From Mesostigma viride (Eukaryota; Streptophyta; Mesostigmatophyceae; Mesostigmatales; Mesostigmataceae): a DNA stretch of 47,500 nt. Where the stretch lies: assembly GCA_009746045.1 (NCBI GenBank), contig RPFO01000106.1:1-47500 (forward strand), given 5' to 3'. The notes under the pieces were generated by a model. The model was not told the DNA's origin. It was given only the letters and a program-made list of their open reading frames with translations, and did not search any database. Shown here one piece after another: positions 28,736 through 39,797 of the stretch. Positions within the stretch are counted from its first letter, which is position 1. Each line of letters opens with the position of its first letter. A program made the translations under genes and the position numbers.

Positions 28736-29925
28736 TTATTATGATGATTTTAAACTTGTCTGATTCCCACCATATGTTCAGCTAGACTATGGCCACGTTT
28801 GGTGCCATGATGCTACAGTTTTACCGATGGCAGCCATATTTTCCGCTTGCGTCAAGCGTTGGAATGCACAACCTCTCCATTTTTATCCCGCCCGGCATGT
28901 CAGTCTCGGAACTCCAGGTAAGAAACCCTTCATGGCTTATTCATACTTGCTGATTGGGCCAACGTATGTGCTTCTATCGCCAGCCGCGCTTCTCCTTACA
29001 CCTTATTTTGTTTGACTGCAAGGGCCCTGCCTGATGCCTTGGCGTTGGCGGTGGTCGTTGTGGATGTCAAGCACGTGGTCAGAAAGACGGTATCGCGGTA
29101 TGGCATTGGTAAAACTTCTATAATTCAGTGTAGGTAAAGAAAGCTCTTGCCAGCATCCTAGGCACCATAGCAGTAGTATTGTCAGTACGGTTCCTGTGCT
29201 TGCTCGACAGGATTAGTCGTGTAGCCTTTTTTTTTTCTCATGAAGGCTATGGTTGGCAGTGGTACCATTACATGTTGCCTGCATGCAATTGTTCTAGGCT
29301 CGATACGTGTCCATGGTAGGTGATTAGGATAAGGGTGCTAGAATTTCTTCTAAGAGACCGGAAGTCCTGTTGAGATCAAGGTTGGGAGAATAAGTAGGCG
29401 ACTGGTGTTGTCACATTGGTTTCTCTATGCTAATATGAAACGGGTTGTGGTGTTGGGATGCTGCATGTTGCCACCGGAGGAAGGCAGGATTCATGCTTCA
29501 AAAAGAAACTATTGTAGCAAACTATAGCAAACTATATCATAGCAAAGTATTATAGCAGCAGCCAGCAGGTAATACCTAGCATCGGTCCTTAGGTAAGCGA
29601 ACTTCTTGCATATTGCATCCTGTCTTTCCTTGCTTCCAGGCTTGCTTCGTTACTTTGGGTTTGCTGGCTGGCCGGCTTGCTGGCTGGCTTGTATTGCTTG
29701 TTCATGCCCACACGTACACATTTGCATATTTACGTACACACATGTCCATACGCACACACACAGTGCTATCCACACACAATACCGCGCTTGTGCCACTACA
29801 CCAGAGCAACCAACCAATGTAACAAGCTGCCATATCCCATATCGTCATGGCTTCCCACCCTACGCAGCTGTTAGCTGCACCGCAGGACCAGTGTCTCCTA
29901 AGACCATGGGTTGTCATGCCAAATC
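28736..29925. other. Core of the 6.86-kb element, no gene seen
   Basis: T-rich sequence with no recognised ORF, transposase motif or repeat, apart from short CTGGCTGG and CACACA runs near 29640-29770. Confidence 0.4.
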
Positions 29926-30207
29926 GCTGTCATGGCTGTCATGGCTGTCATGGCTGTCATGGCTGTCATGGCTGTCATGGCTGTCATGGCTGTCATGGCT
30001 GTCATGGCTGTCATGGCTGTCATGGCTGTCATGGCTGTCATGGCTGTCATGGCTGTCATGGCTGTCATGCATGGCTGTCATGGCTGTCATGGCTGTCATG
30101 GCTGTCATGGCTATCATGGCTGTCATGGCTGTCATGGCTGTCATGGCTGTCATGGCTGTCATGGCTGTCATGGCTGTCATGGCTGTCATGGCTGTCATGG
30201 CTGTCAT
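29926..30207 (+). repeat. GCTGTCATG 9-bp tandem array, ~31 copies
   Basis: Perfect 9-mer apart from a phase break at about 30068 (TGTCATGCATGG) and a variant CTATCATGG at 30110. An inverted array of the same unit lies at 33244-33412 in the same element. The Trp/Leu/Ser and Met/Ala/Val repeat peptides are artefacts. Confidence 0.95.
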
Positions 30208-30608
30208 CGCCGTTGCCAGGGGAATGTTATGAGTGCCAGTTTACGATGCTCAAGGGCAGGCAACTAGTTCATTTGGAGATGCGCACGCAGGACGCAAATG
30301 CATGCCGGACGCGTGTTCTTTGTAACAGAAAGCGGCACGCAGCGCAGGCAGTGCCTGCTCGCTGGACATGCAAATTAATGCAGTCTTCAGCACGTGGTCA
30401 GCGCATTTGCAAGATGCACATGACCATGGCAGCGATAACTGTAATGTTTTGTATCCACAGGTAAACCTGCTATGCACACGATGGGCTAGCGCAGATATCG
30501 CTCCAACCACTTATGGCTGGCAGCAAGTGTTGATGTGATTTCTTCTGTAATGACTAATCGCATGCATCCAGATCAATAGTTGTATCAATCCAATACATGT
30601 GATTCGCG

Positions 30609-30960
30609 GACATTCCCAAACGGGTAGGGAAACCTGTCACGAACTACGTTCAGATGCTGCTGGACTACCTAGTGGTCCCAGCCCAGTTTGAGCACCGCAT
30701 CCACTCTCTCTCCCGTCTTTGGACTGTCATGCAGGACAAGACGCGGTGGAAGAAGATTGTCAAGGCGCACACGCCCGACCCTGTGGGCAAGCCACCTCCC
30801 CCCAAGCGGAGGAGGCGTTTTGATGAGTAGTGTAGTTAGGATTTTCTAGATAGCTTAGAGTTAGTATAGTTCGATCACGCGGCTTCCTCCACCCCATCCA
30901 TCATGGAATATGTGCTACATGACCTCCCCACGGAGGCATGTTATAATTTAATTTAATTTT
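30609..30960 (+). pseudogene. 5'-truncated LINE tail (3' end of ORF2 and 3' UTR)
   Basis: 74 codons from 30609, beginning DIPKRVGKPVTNYVQMLL, through VVPAQFEHRIHSLSRLW, to a basic end KPPPPKRRRRFDE and TAG at 30828-30830. The 3' UTR and AATTTAATTT tail to about 30960 follow. It matches 41761-42130 closely, which is how it is identified. Only the last part is present, as expected from incomplete target-primed reverse transcription. Confidence 0.8.
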
Positions 30961-31544
30961 TTAATACATGTGAGGGAGGGGTAAGGGCTAGGGCTAGGGA
31001 TTCTACTTGGTAGGGTACTTGGTAGGGAGAGCAAGCGTGAAAATGTGGCTGGGCCACACGGAGTGTATACGACATGGTTATCCTTGGCCGGTTGTAATTA
31101 TGAACTAAAAAAGTATATATCTGAAAGGTGCTTTCATTAGGAATCGAACATGGAGCTAGCCTCAACCCTCGAGATCATGGTGGTGCATGGGACAGTGTTT
31201 AAATATCCCATCAGTTGTGACAAAACGGCGTACAGCTTCCCGAGTCCTGACACACTCTATTTGCATGGGGGCTAGTTTGCTCCTGCACGCACAGTTAGGC
31301 ATGTATTCAGGCTTTAATTTAGCTTTTAGTTTTTTGATTATATATTTAACGTTTGTGTTCTTATATTAATGTGGTTATCATGGTACTCCGGCTGTGGCAT
31401 GTACGTCAGTGTGTGCTTGCTTGCTTGCCGCCTTGCCCATCCCTGGCCCACGTACTGTGGGGAAGAAGCGTATTTGCACCTAGGGGAAGAATGCCAAGAG
31501 AGACCACTAGCTCCATCTAGATAGAAAAGACCGGTAGGATTGTG
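30961..31544. other. Spacer, nothing recognised
   Basis: AT-rich after the LINE tail. A short GGGCTAGGGCTAGGG run at about 30985 is noted; no ORF. Confidence 0.4.
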
Positions 31545-31752
31545 TGCCCCCACCCACCCACCCACCCACCCACCCACCCACCCACCCACCCACCCACCCA
31601 CCCACCCACCCACCCACCCACCCACCCACCCACCCACCCACCCACCCACCCACCCACCCACCCACCCACCCACCCACCCACCCACCCACCCACCCACCCA
31701 CCCACCCACCCACCCACCCACCCACCCACCCACCCACCCACCCACCCACCCA
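31545..31752 (+). repeat. (CCCA)n array, ~52 copies
   Basis: Uninterrupted tetranucleotide array. The same unit forms a second array at 46085-46266. Confidence 0.97.
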
Positions 31753-31761
31753 ACCCACCCG

Positions 31762-31985
31762 CCCATCCATCCATCCACTGGATGGATGGATGGCATCCAT
31801 CCATCCATCCATCCATCCATCCATCCATCCATCCATCCATCCATCCATCCATCCATCCATCCATCCATCCATCCATCCATCCATCCATCCATCCATCCAT
31901 CCATCCATCCATCCATCCATCCATCCATCCATCCATCCATCCATCCATCCATCCATCCATCCATCCATCCATCCATCCATCCATC
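31762..31985 (+). repeat. (CCAT)n array with an inverted block at its start
   Basis: Starts as CCATCCATCCATCCA, followed after one base by TGGATGGATGGATGG, a perfect hairpin (31763-31793), and then about 48 copies of CCAT. The strand switch sits exactly between the CCCA and CCAT arrays. Confidence 0.95.
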
Positions 31986-33243
31986 GGGGTTAACACTCGG
32001 ACGTGCATGACTCCCCAACGGGAGTACGAGTTTGCCTATTACACGGGTGCTCCGCGGAGCTCCCCATCGGGTCGACCGCTTGATCACTGTAATTAAATGA
32101 ATGAACGAGTTATTAATGGTGAGAGACCACATGTTATTGAATAATGGTGAGACACCACACTGCAAGTGATGCATGTGGATGGAAGGAGCAGATGTGGAGC
32201 CACGGTGGTACGACAAAACGATTTGAATTACCTAGGGCACGTGCTGGCATTTTCAAGAATCATGCCGCACGCATTCCATTACATGCACCACGTGCAAGCA
32301 TATATATGAGAAGCTATGATGGGTTCAATGGACTCACTTCGCAAGGGCATCTACAATGCATGCATGTAGTGAAATCCCTTCCTGCACCGGGGTGGGTACA
32401 ATAATAAGGCAGTCAGGCAGGCCTTCTCCATGACATACCCAGATGGTATGTCACAGTATTGCTATATACTTGCAACATCAAGTACAAGAATAAGACAAAA
32501 AAGCCTGTCATTTGGGTTTGTAATGGAAGTTGTACACACAGGTAGAGCGCGAGAAAGCAACAGATACACGGTATTATTCCAACAAGAGTGAACCACATGG
32601 GTAACACCCCAATGCATCCAGCAAGTTCATGATTGAGGTAGGCAGCTCGTGTGACATTGAAAATGCTCTGCTCGCCCTTAGCCAGTTGTTGGCGGCGAAC
32701 ACCATCAGCTTAGCTCTGGCCAAGGTAGCAGATAGCAGCAACGGAAGCAGATAGCAGCACTTGCAAACCGCATGTAGCCCAGACCCCTCTGTTCACATCA
32801 GCAACGCAAGAGATGCACATGATGCATGCAAGAAAGCCAGCAAGCCAGCAAGCCAGCAACATGCCAACACTAGCCAGCACATATGCAGCAAGCACAGCGA
32901 GCACTTACCACGAAGATGATATCACATCCCCAATCTCCCAGTACCTAGATATCTAGTTGAGGCTGATTGCGGGTGGGGCCCACTCAGACGAGGAAAGGTG
33001 GCGCCCTGGCAAAAATTGCCGCACATTGTGTACAGCACTGTCAGTGCTATGTGACCTCTCAACAGAGGCCCATGCTCCATCACCACATGCACCAACAAGG
33101 GAAACAATCACAGACAGCCACCAATGCAAGCAATACAGCTATGTTAATAACCCAGAGATGCAAACAGGTACAAAAGTCAGCGATGCAAGACACCTAGGCA
33201 GTACTGAATGCATGCGACGACAGCGGCGCCAACAATGGCAGTC
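31986..33243. other. Core of the 6.86-kb element, no gene seen
   Basis: No recognised ORF. Short AGCCAGCA repeats near 32830-32860. Confidence 0.4.
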
Positions 33244-33412
33244 ATGATAGCCATGACAGCCATGACAGCCATGACAGCCATGACAGCCATGACAGCCATG
33301 ACAGCCATGACAGCCATGACAGCCATGACAGCCATGACAGCCATGACAGCCATGACAGCCATGACAGCCATGACAGCCATGACAGCCATGACAGCCATGA
33401 CAGCCATGACAG
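33244..33412 (-). repeat. 9-bp array, inverted copy (CATGACAGC), ~19 copies
   Basis: Reverse complement of the unit at 29926-30207. It lies about 100 bp inside the right arm. Confidence 0.95.
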
Positions 33413-33511
33413 CTATGAAAGCCATGAAAGCCATGGCTGCTCGGCAGCGAACAATACTATAAAGTATATAGCCATAAGTATGAAGTATATAACCACAAGT
33501 ATATAACCATA

Positions 33512-34525
33512 CCCAGCAAGCACGCCTGCTTCAAAATAAAAAATAAAAATAATAAAAATAATTATGATGGGCTCCCTCGATTGACAACGCACCATCGGGA
33601 CCTGACCCAAAGAAAGCAAGCCCGCTTATATGCGCGCTCCTACATGCATCGAGAAACAATGCACAACGCAGAAGAACCAAGACAGCTCGCAGGAAAGAAA
33701 AGAGCACCAGCAACCCCGCTCGCCAGTTGCATGTACTTACAACTGTTGCAAGGTGATGGCGAGCACAGTCGACGGTAACTCGCCTGGCAACATTTGCTCC
33801 GCCTGGCAACATAACAAGGCAATATCACTCTTCGAATTGAAGCTCAATTGGCAAATGCAGCAATCCAAAGGAACAATCGATAGTAATGCCGACACTTGAT
33901 TTACTGGATTGGACCAGTCGTCCACGACAAACACTGTCAAGCTCTGGAGAAAATCCATGATAAAATGCCTTATCTATCGGATTGAAATTAACGCTAACTT
34001 GCGTGCTTAGAAACAAGATATTGAAACGTCGATCTACGTTTAGGTAAATGTCCATGCCGCCCCCGTTAATATCCGGAATGTTTCTCCCGCCATGGCTGCC
34101 GGAGGTCTGCTGTCTTGCACTTACGGCGCCTGATTGAGTAATTTACGCGCCCGCAGGCCCACCGGCCGACAGGCGAGCCTTGTTGTTGTTGTTGTGTCCC
34201 ACGCCGCCCAGGGGCGAGCCGTGTATGCAGGCTACGGACCTGCTACGGACCTGCTTGGAGTACCGCGCCACTAGGCTCGGGTGAGTCTGGATGCGCATCC
34301 AGACTCATGAGTCTGAAAAATATGGTCCCAATTCTGAACATGTCCGACCAGCCCACGGAAACAGCCGTAAAAAACTTGCCATTTTTTCGCATCCCGTACA
34401 GCGTGTCAAGCCCGGCGCGTGCACGGCCCTGTTCCGGCGCATACCACTTTTGGCCGAAAGTCCGCCGAATTTCGCCGGAGCGTCCAAACAATTCGACCGA
34501 AAAAAACCCGAGTGTGAAAACCCTG
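33512..34525 (-). repeat. Right inverted arm of the 6.86-kb element
   Basis: Inverse of 27667-28735. It carries its own additions: an AT-rich stretch near 33535-33565, a TTGTTGTTGTTG insertion at about 34181, and an unmatched outer part near 34330-34480. Confidence 0.8.
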
Positions 34526-34770
34526 TCAATCGATCGATGATAACGCAGTCCAAATCAACCAACATAAAAAGAGATGTTAACAACAACAACAACTGACAGC
34601 AACTGACTGATTGACTGAAATTGGCAGCAACTGACTGATTGACTGAAATTGGCAGCAGAGATAATTGGCGTGGGATACAACTGACTCTGCTGCCCATGTG
34701 CGGCGTGGGCAACAACAACAACAACAACAACAACAACTGACAGCAGCTGACTGATTGACTGAAATTGGCA

Positions 34771-35923
34771 GTAGAGATTTGGAAACGGTCGAGGGCCAGA
34801 TACAATGTTTCTTGCATGTTTGTGATGGCATGCTGTTCAAAGGTACTCAGCGGGGACATGTACGGTTGGTGTGTCCTAGCGACGATGTTCCGCCAAGTAG
34901 CCAAGCAGATTGTGGCAGATACCTATTGTGTTTTTGTGAGAGAAGCTGGGCTATCTATCTAGATGTAAGAGGGGAAAATCAGATCCACCACCATGGTTAC
35001 AAACTTACAATATTAATCTCTCAATCTCTCATCATATTTTCTCCCAGCAGATCGGCGGCGTTGAAAATGTTGGCACGCGGAAACCGTCGTTGGGCTGCCC
35101 TACGCTATCGCGAATTTCGCCAATCGGGCAATGCCAGCCAACCTTCAAGCAAATTTCTGGGTACTTCACTGTGAGTTCACCCAAATCGTTTGCTCAAACC
35201 AGCTAAGCAGCACTCTTAACAGCAAGCTGGCACTCCTTGACGACTCGCTTTTCTACCTTTCACCAGGCTTTCATCACAAATCTGGCGCCACTTTTCAAAT
35301 CAATCTGCAGTTAGATGTCGTCATGTAGTTCTACTTAGTTACTTAATTGGCGGTTAGGATCCTAGTAATGGCTGTGGTTCGCCGAAAGACAATCCAGTCA
35401 CACCGCTGACATCGCCCAGATATCCGTTGAACAAAAAAGATTGCGTACAAAAGCGAGCGCCAAGCAATCCAGGCGGAGTTTTCTCCATGTTACTGCCGGG
35501 AAAACCGCACGCAATATGTCTGATCTGGACAAATGTAACGGCGTCACGCCTGTAGCAGGAGAGATGTCCGTGCCTGCTCAGCAAAAGCGCGCTTGGGCGT
35601 CGACTGCTGCGAGGAGTCGTCACCATGGAGGTGTGTCACTGTGTCAGCCACAACAGTAAATGTTTTACAGCACTGCCATCGCTGCTTGTGATTGCAAGGG
35701 CATTTCAACGCTATCTATTTTCCTACCAGATACACAAGGAAGTTAGTAGCAATCATTATAATGAATTCACCAGTGGTTTCGGCGCGAGTTGCACTTCTTC
35801 GTGACGATTCGCTATGTTGCATCTTCCATCAAGCGGTGGCATTTTTAGTGTTGTGTAGCAACGCCGCGTCAATTTACCGTTCTATCTAGTCAACTTGCAG
35901 TACCGAGCTGGACTTCCTTGCAG
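34771..35923 (+). other. Upstream region of the STAND gene, possible 5' exons
   Basis: The NB-ARC exon is preceded by a good acceptor (TTCCTTGCAG, ending at 35923), so at least one upstream exon may exist. Two candidates are visible. One is 35053-35171 (frame LKMLARGNRRWAALRYREF, donor ACT/GTGAG). The other is about 35402-35630 (frame TADIAQISVEQKRLRTKAS, with ATGTCTGATCTG inside). Their phases do not join simply to each other or to 35924, so neither is asserted. Confidence 0.3.
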
Positions 35924-35929
35924 GACACT

Positions 35930-38900
35930 ATGGGACGGCTTTTTGGCGTCCCCCCTCTTCCACTGGCGTACGTTCCTCGAAACGGGGACCATGACAAGAT
36001 TGTGGGCTTGCTTGTTAATAACCGCATTGGAAATGCGGCGCTGCCCGCAACCGTTGCGATCTTTGCCGAGACGGGCATGGGCAAGAACGTCGTTGCCACT
36101 GCAGTCGTGTATGACACGCGGGTGCAGGCGCATTTTGCTGATGGAATCATCTGGCTGCGATCGGGGAAACCCCACGTGCTCCGCCGAGGTCCCAAGTCTG
36201 GCGAAACGCCGGAAGGGGCTTCATTCGCTATCGAGCAGAAGGCTCTGCATCTGTTTTCCACTCTGGGAGAAACCCTTGGCTGGAAACGAAGCGAAATTTC
36301 ACCAGAGGCCATCAAGAAGCAAATTGGCGACAAGCAATTGCTTATCGTGCTCGCCAACCACTGCGAGCCAGAGGTAAGAGCCGTATCAGCGTGGCAAATT
36401 CATCACTGTTATGAGCGGCAACCAGTTATGGACGCAGCATGCCGATCATCAAAGTCATGTTCTTGTAATGGCAGTTCCTATCCTGTCTCGGTGAATCGTC
36501 TCGGATGTGCCTTCTTTTCTCCCAATACGTGTGGGTGGGTTGCGTGCATTACATTCCTCCCTGGCTTCCCAACGGGAGCTCGTGTCAGCAGAACGGAGGT
36601 GGCCACTGGGGGATCCTGTGAGACTCCGCATCCCTGGGATGTCCAAACGCTTGACTTGTCCACCCTCGGCACTCCAGGGTCGCACATACCCCCCCCCATG
36701 TACCTCACCCCACCCGTGGACGCAGCAAGCTGTGTTGTAAATCGTTGTCAGACACAAATTCGTGCGTGATGCTGCACTCTCTGGACATCTCATTCCCTGC
36801 GCACTCTTGACCCACCAGTGTGGCTGGCCCCTGTTCTGACCCTCCCTCGCCCCACGTGTGCCCCCCTTCCTCCCCCCTCCCCTCCCGTGGACACTTGCAC
36901 TTCACACTGCCACGCCCGACCCGCCACCCCGTTCCCCCCCCCCCCTTTCCCATTTCCCCCGCCTCCCCCCCCCTTCCCCCTCATCATCCTCTGCCTTCCC
37001 TCCCTTTTCCCCCGCCTTCCCCTGCCTTCCCCTCCCCACCCACCCCCCAGGTGGCCACGCTTGTCCTGTCCTCCCTCGGCCCCAACTGCCGCCTGCTGGT
37101 GACCGTGTCCAAGCCGACCGCGTTCGACCCATCCCACCCGGTCGCCTTCCACACGCTGACCAAGATGACCGTGACGCAGTGCACGCAGATGCTGCAGCTC
37201 TGCATGGGCGAGAATGTGCGCCACCGGGCGGGGAGCATCGACTCCCCTCCCTCGCCCCAATCCCCCAACAGGCGCGCACTGAACGGGACGCCCCCGGCCT
37301 TCCCTCCCCCCCCACGACCCCCAACTCGCTTAGCCCGAAATCGGCAGCGGCTGCGGAAGCCGACAGCGACTGGCGTGTCCGCAACGTGCGCTCCAGCCTC
37401 GTGCACATGTCCGACGGCGTGGTGCTGGCGCTGGCCATCATGGGCTCCACCCTCCGCAACATTGGCCACGTGGACATCCGCGCGTGGGACCAGGTGGTGG
37501 AGGAGATCCGCGAGGAGATGGACGGGCTCGTGCGCGCGTCCATCGGCAGCCGGTCCTCCTCCGAGTTCAACCTCGACGACATCTCGCTCCACGCCGCGCT
37601 GACCATGGCCGAGAAGGAGGTGGGTCCCTGGGCTTGGGAGCGGCTCGTGCTCCTGGCGGCCGTGCCGGACGGGGAGGCCTTTCCCGTCGCGGCCGCGCGC
37701 GCGCTCTGGATGGGGCAAGGCGAGATCGAGGGGCTGCAAAGCAAGTTCTGGCACCCGGCCGGCAAGGACACCGCCACTGGCAAGGCGTCCGCGTTGCCCA
37801 AGCGGACGCCGTCGAGCGTCGCGCGGCACACGGCGTGCGCGGGCGCGGAGGAGCTCACGGTGGACGAGTTGCTGGACCGGTTGGAGGACTTCAGCCTGAT
37901 CCAGCGCGACCCGGCTGAGGACGTGATCAGCGTGCACCCAAAGGTGCGGGACTTTTTGCGGCACCGGTCGCAAGCTTCCAGCCCCGACCATCTCCGCATC
38001 GCGCACGCGAGCATTGGCGGCGCCCTCCTCGCCGCGCTGGAGCTGGACCCTGCGATCCGAACCGGCGCCGTTGCCCTCGACAAGTCTGGCAGCGGAGGGG
38101 CACTGGGGGAGCAGGAGGAGGGCGCGGAGGGCGCGGCGCGAGCGGCGCTGCTGCGGTATGCGGGCGGGTACCTGTGCCAGCATCTGGTGGAAGGCGGCCT
38201 CCAGGGTCTCGCCGAGGACCGCGTCGGGTCTCTGCGCTGGGCGCTGCACCTGATTGGCCGGTTCGGCGGCGCAGAGCAGCTGATGATGGACTTCGAGCTG
38301 CTGGGGGGGGAGCGGCGGCGGGGCAGCTTGTCGCTCGACGGCCTCCAGCGCGGCGAGGTGGACACACGCAGCAAGGTCCAGGTGCTGCTGGCGGCCGTGC
38401 AGGACTTGCGGCCCGCGCTTGTGAGCAAGCCGGGCATCAAGCTGGCCCAGGCGCTCCTCGGCAGTCTCCTGCTCAACCGCCTCCCAGTGCTGTGCGCGCC
38501 GCCGCACCCACAACGCCCGTCCCTGGAGCGCCTCCTAAAGGAATGTGAGGCGTGGGGGGGGCCAGGCGGGCACTGGCTGCGGCCGCAGTGCGGCATGCAC
38601 ACGCATCCCCCCCCCGTGGGCGGGCGGCCGGAGCTGCCCAGCTGCCTGGTGGGCGTTGCGGGGGGCCGTGCGTGCTTGGGCCTGTCGAGCGGGACCGTCA
38701 AGGTATACCGGGCGGCCGACTTGGTGGAGGAGCGCGTGCTCAAGGGCCACACGTCCACCGTGGAGTCGCTCGCGGCCGCTGTGCCCTGGCGGCTGGACTC
38801 GGCGGCGGGGCCTGCGCCGGAGGGGGAGGAGGAGTGGGCGCAGGGCTGGCGCCAGGTGGTCGTGTCCGCGTCCAAGGACATGAGCGCACGTGTGTGGGAT

Positions 38901-39797
38901 CTGCGCACGGGCACCTGCACGGCGGTTCTCCGGGGCCACAGTGACGCGCTCAAGTGTGTGGCTGTGGCCGGCGGGCTTCCCACGTCATCGTCATCATCGT
39001 CCCCCCCCAGGGCGCGCAACTACCTGTACGTGGTCACCGGCAGCCGTGACTACACGGGGCGGCTGTGGCAGGGCCCCTGCCGGGTCAGTGGGGAAGGCAT
39101 CCCTCTCACGCCGGGCGCAGTCCCCGAGGGCACGCTGCTGGCGGACCTCAAGGATGTGCACAGCAACTACGTGCGCGCGTGCGTGTTCCTGGGCACCCAG
39201 TACGTGGTCACCGGGTCGTGGGACGGGCTTGTGGTCGTGTGGAGCGTGCCGGATGGCAGGAAGCTGCACGAGCTGGCGGGGCACACGCGGGGGATCTACG
39301 GGCTCCAGCCGCTCGGGCAGGACTACGTCGTGTCGGCGTCGGACGACAACACGCTGCGGCTCTGGGACGTCAAGCAGGGCGCCCACGTGTCGACGATGGT
39401 CGGCCACACGAGCCCCGTCGTGTCCGTGTGCGCGCTCGGGAAGGAGCACGTCGTCTCTGCCTCGTTTGACAACATGCTGCGCGTGTGGCACGCGCCCACG
39501 GGCGCCTGCAGGGCGGTCCTTGTGGGCCACACGGCGTGGGTGTCCCTCGTGGCGGAGCTGGACGGGGGGCGTGTCGTCTCGGCCTCGTACGACCTCACGG
39601 TGTGCCTCTGGCAGGCGCTCCCGGCGGCCGACGCGCCGCCACCTGGCGCGGGCGGGGAGCCCCCCCGCGTCCGGCCCCTCACCGCATTCTTCGTGGGCAC
39701 GATCCCCACAGCGGTGTGCGCGGTGTCCCCCCAGGAGCTGGTCATCGCCGACAAGAACGGGACACTGCACAGCCTCAAGGTGGCGCCGCCAGCATAA
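35930..39797 (+). CDS. NB-ARC (STAND)-WD40 protein with degenerate ATPase motifs
   Basis: Proposed exons 35930-36373, 37051-37215 and 37272-39797, all phase 0, about 1044 residues. The first intron (677 nt) has donor GAG/GTAAGAG and an acceptor after a very C-rich tract. The second (56 nt) has donor AAT/GTGCGC and acceptor CAACAG, and is less certain. Order: linker FGVPPLPLAYVPR, NB-ARC ~20-260, winged-helix/helical part ~320-640, then ~7 WD40 blades 655-1044 (SASKDMSARVWD, TGSWDGLVVVWS, SASDDNTLRLWD, SASFDNMLRVWH). APAF1-like proteins of this type sense a ligand with the propeller and oligomerise on ATP binding. Here the nucleotide motifs are altered: P-loop AETGMGKN, Walker B LANHC, sensor-1 VTVSK, GxP as GVVLAL, MHD as VHP. 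The final 842 codons are open, which argues against a pseudogene. An upstream exon is possible. Confidence 0.8.
36374..37050 (+). other. Intron 1 of the STAND gene, C-rich
   Basis: Begins GTAAGAG; the last ~250 bases are C/T-rich on this strand with runs of 8-10 C, ending CACCCCCCAG. Splicing out restores the NB-ARC frame from the end of exon 1 (CEPE) to VATLVLSSLGPNCRLLVT. Confidence 0.85.

Larger units (their letters stand above)
27667..34525. mobile_element. Long-inverted-arm (foldback-like) element, 6.86 kb
   Basis: Ends share a 34-bp perfect inverted stretch starting GGGTTTTCACACTCGGG and running into TTTTTTTCGGTCGAATT. They are flanked by TCA at 27664-27666 and 34526-34528; unit R1 has the uninterrupted CATTCAATCGATCG. 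The homologous arms extend inward about 1 kb on each side (27667-28735 and 33512-34525), with several local insertions. The core contains microsatellites and a LINE tail but no recognisable transposase. Superfamily unassigned; a 3-bp duplication is compatible with CACTA or PIF/Harbinger, but the termini do not match either well. Confidence 0.75.
26229..34770 (+). repeat. R repeat unit 3, split by two elements
   Basis: Pieces 26229-26681, 27441-27666 and 34529-34770 line up with units 1 and 2 once the 750-bp element (26682-27431) and the 6859-bp element (27667-34525) are removed with one duplication each. The right-hand piece carries the same CAACTGACTGATTGACTG module seen at the end of unit 2, here repeated three times and mixed with an ACAACA run. 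Confidence 0.7.

Noticed and set aside
30975-31000. GGGTAAGGGCTAGGGCTAGGG, telomere-like
   Set aside because: Only two or three imperfect units and no array; it lies beside a LINE tail.
31540-32010. Long open frames of Thr-His-Pro-Pro, Ser-Ile-His-Pro and Gly-Trp-Val-Gly repeats
   Set aside because: All frames on both strands are open because a 4-bp unit contains no stop codon; these are microsatellites, not genes. The same applies to 42895-43470, 44136-45130, 45291-46379 and 29606-30464.
36902-39019. 705-codon minus-strand open frame opposite the STAND gene
   Set aside because: High GC makes antisense frames open. The + strand frame encodes clear NB-ARC winged-helix and WD40 blades, while the minus frame is a Ser/Arg/Pro-rich shadow.
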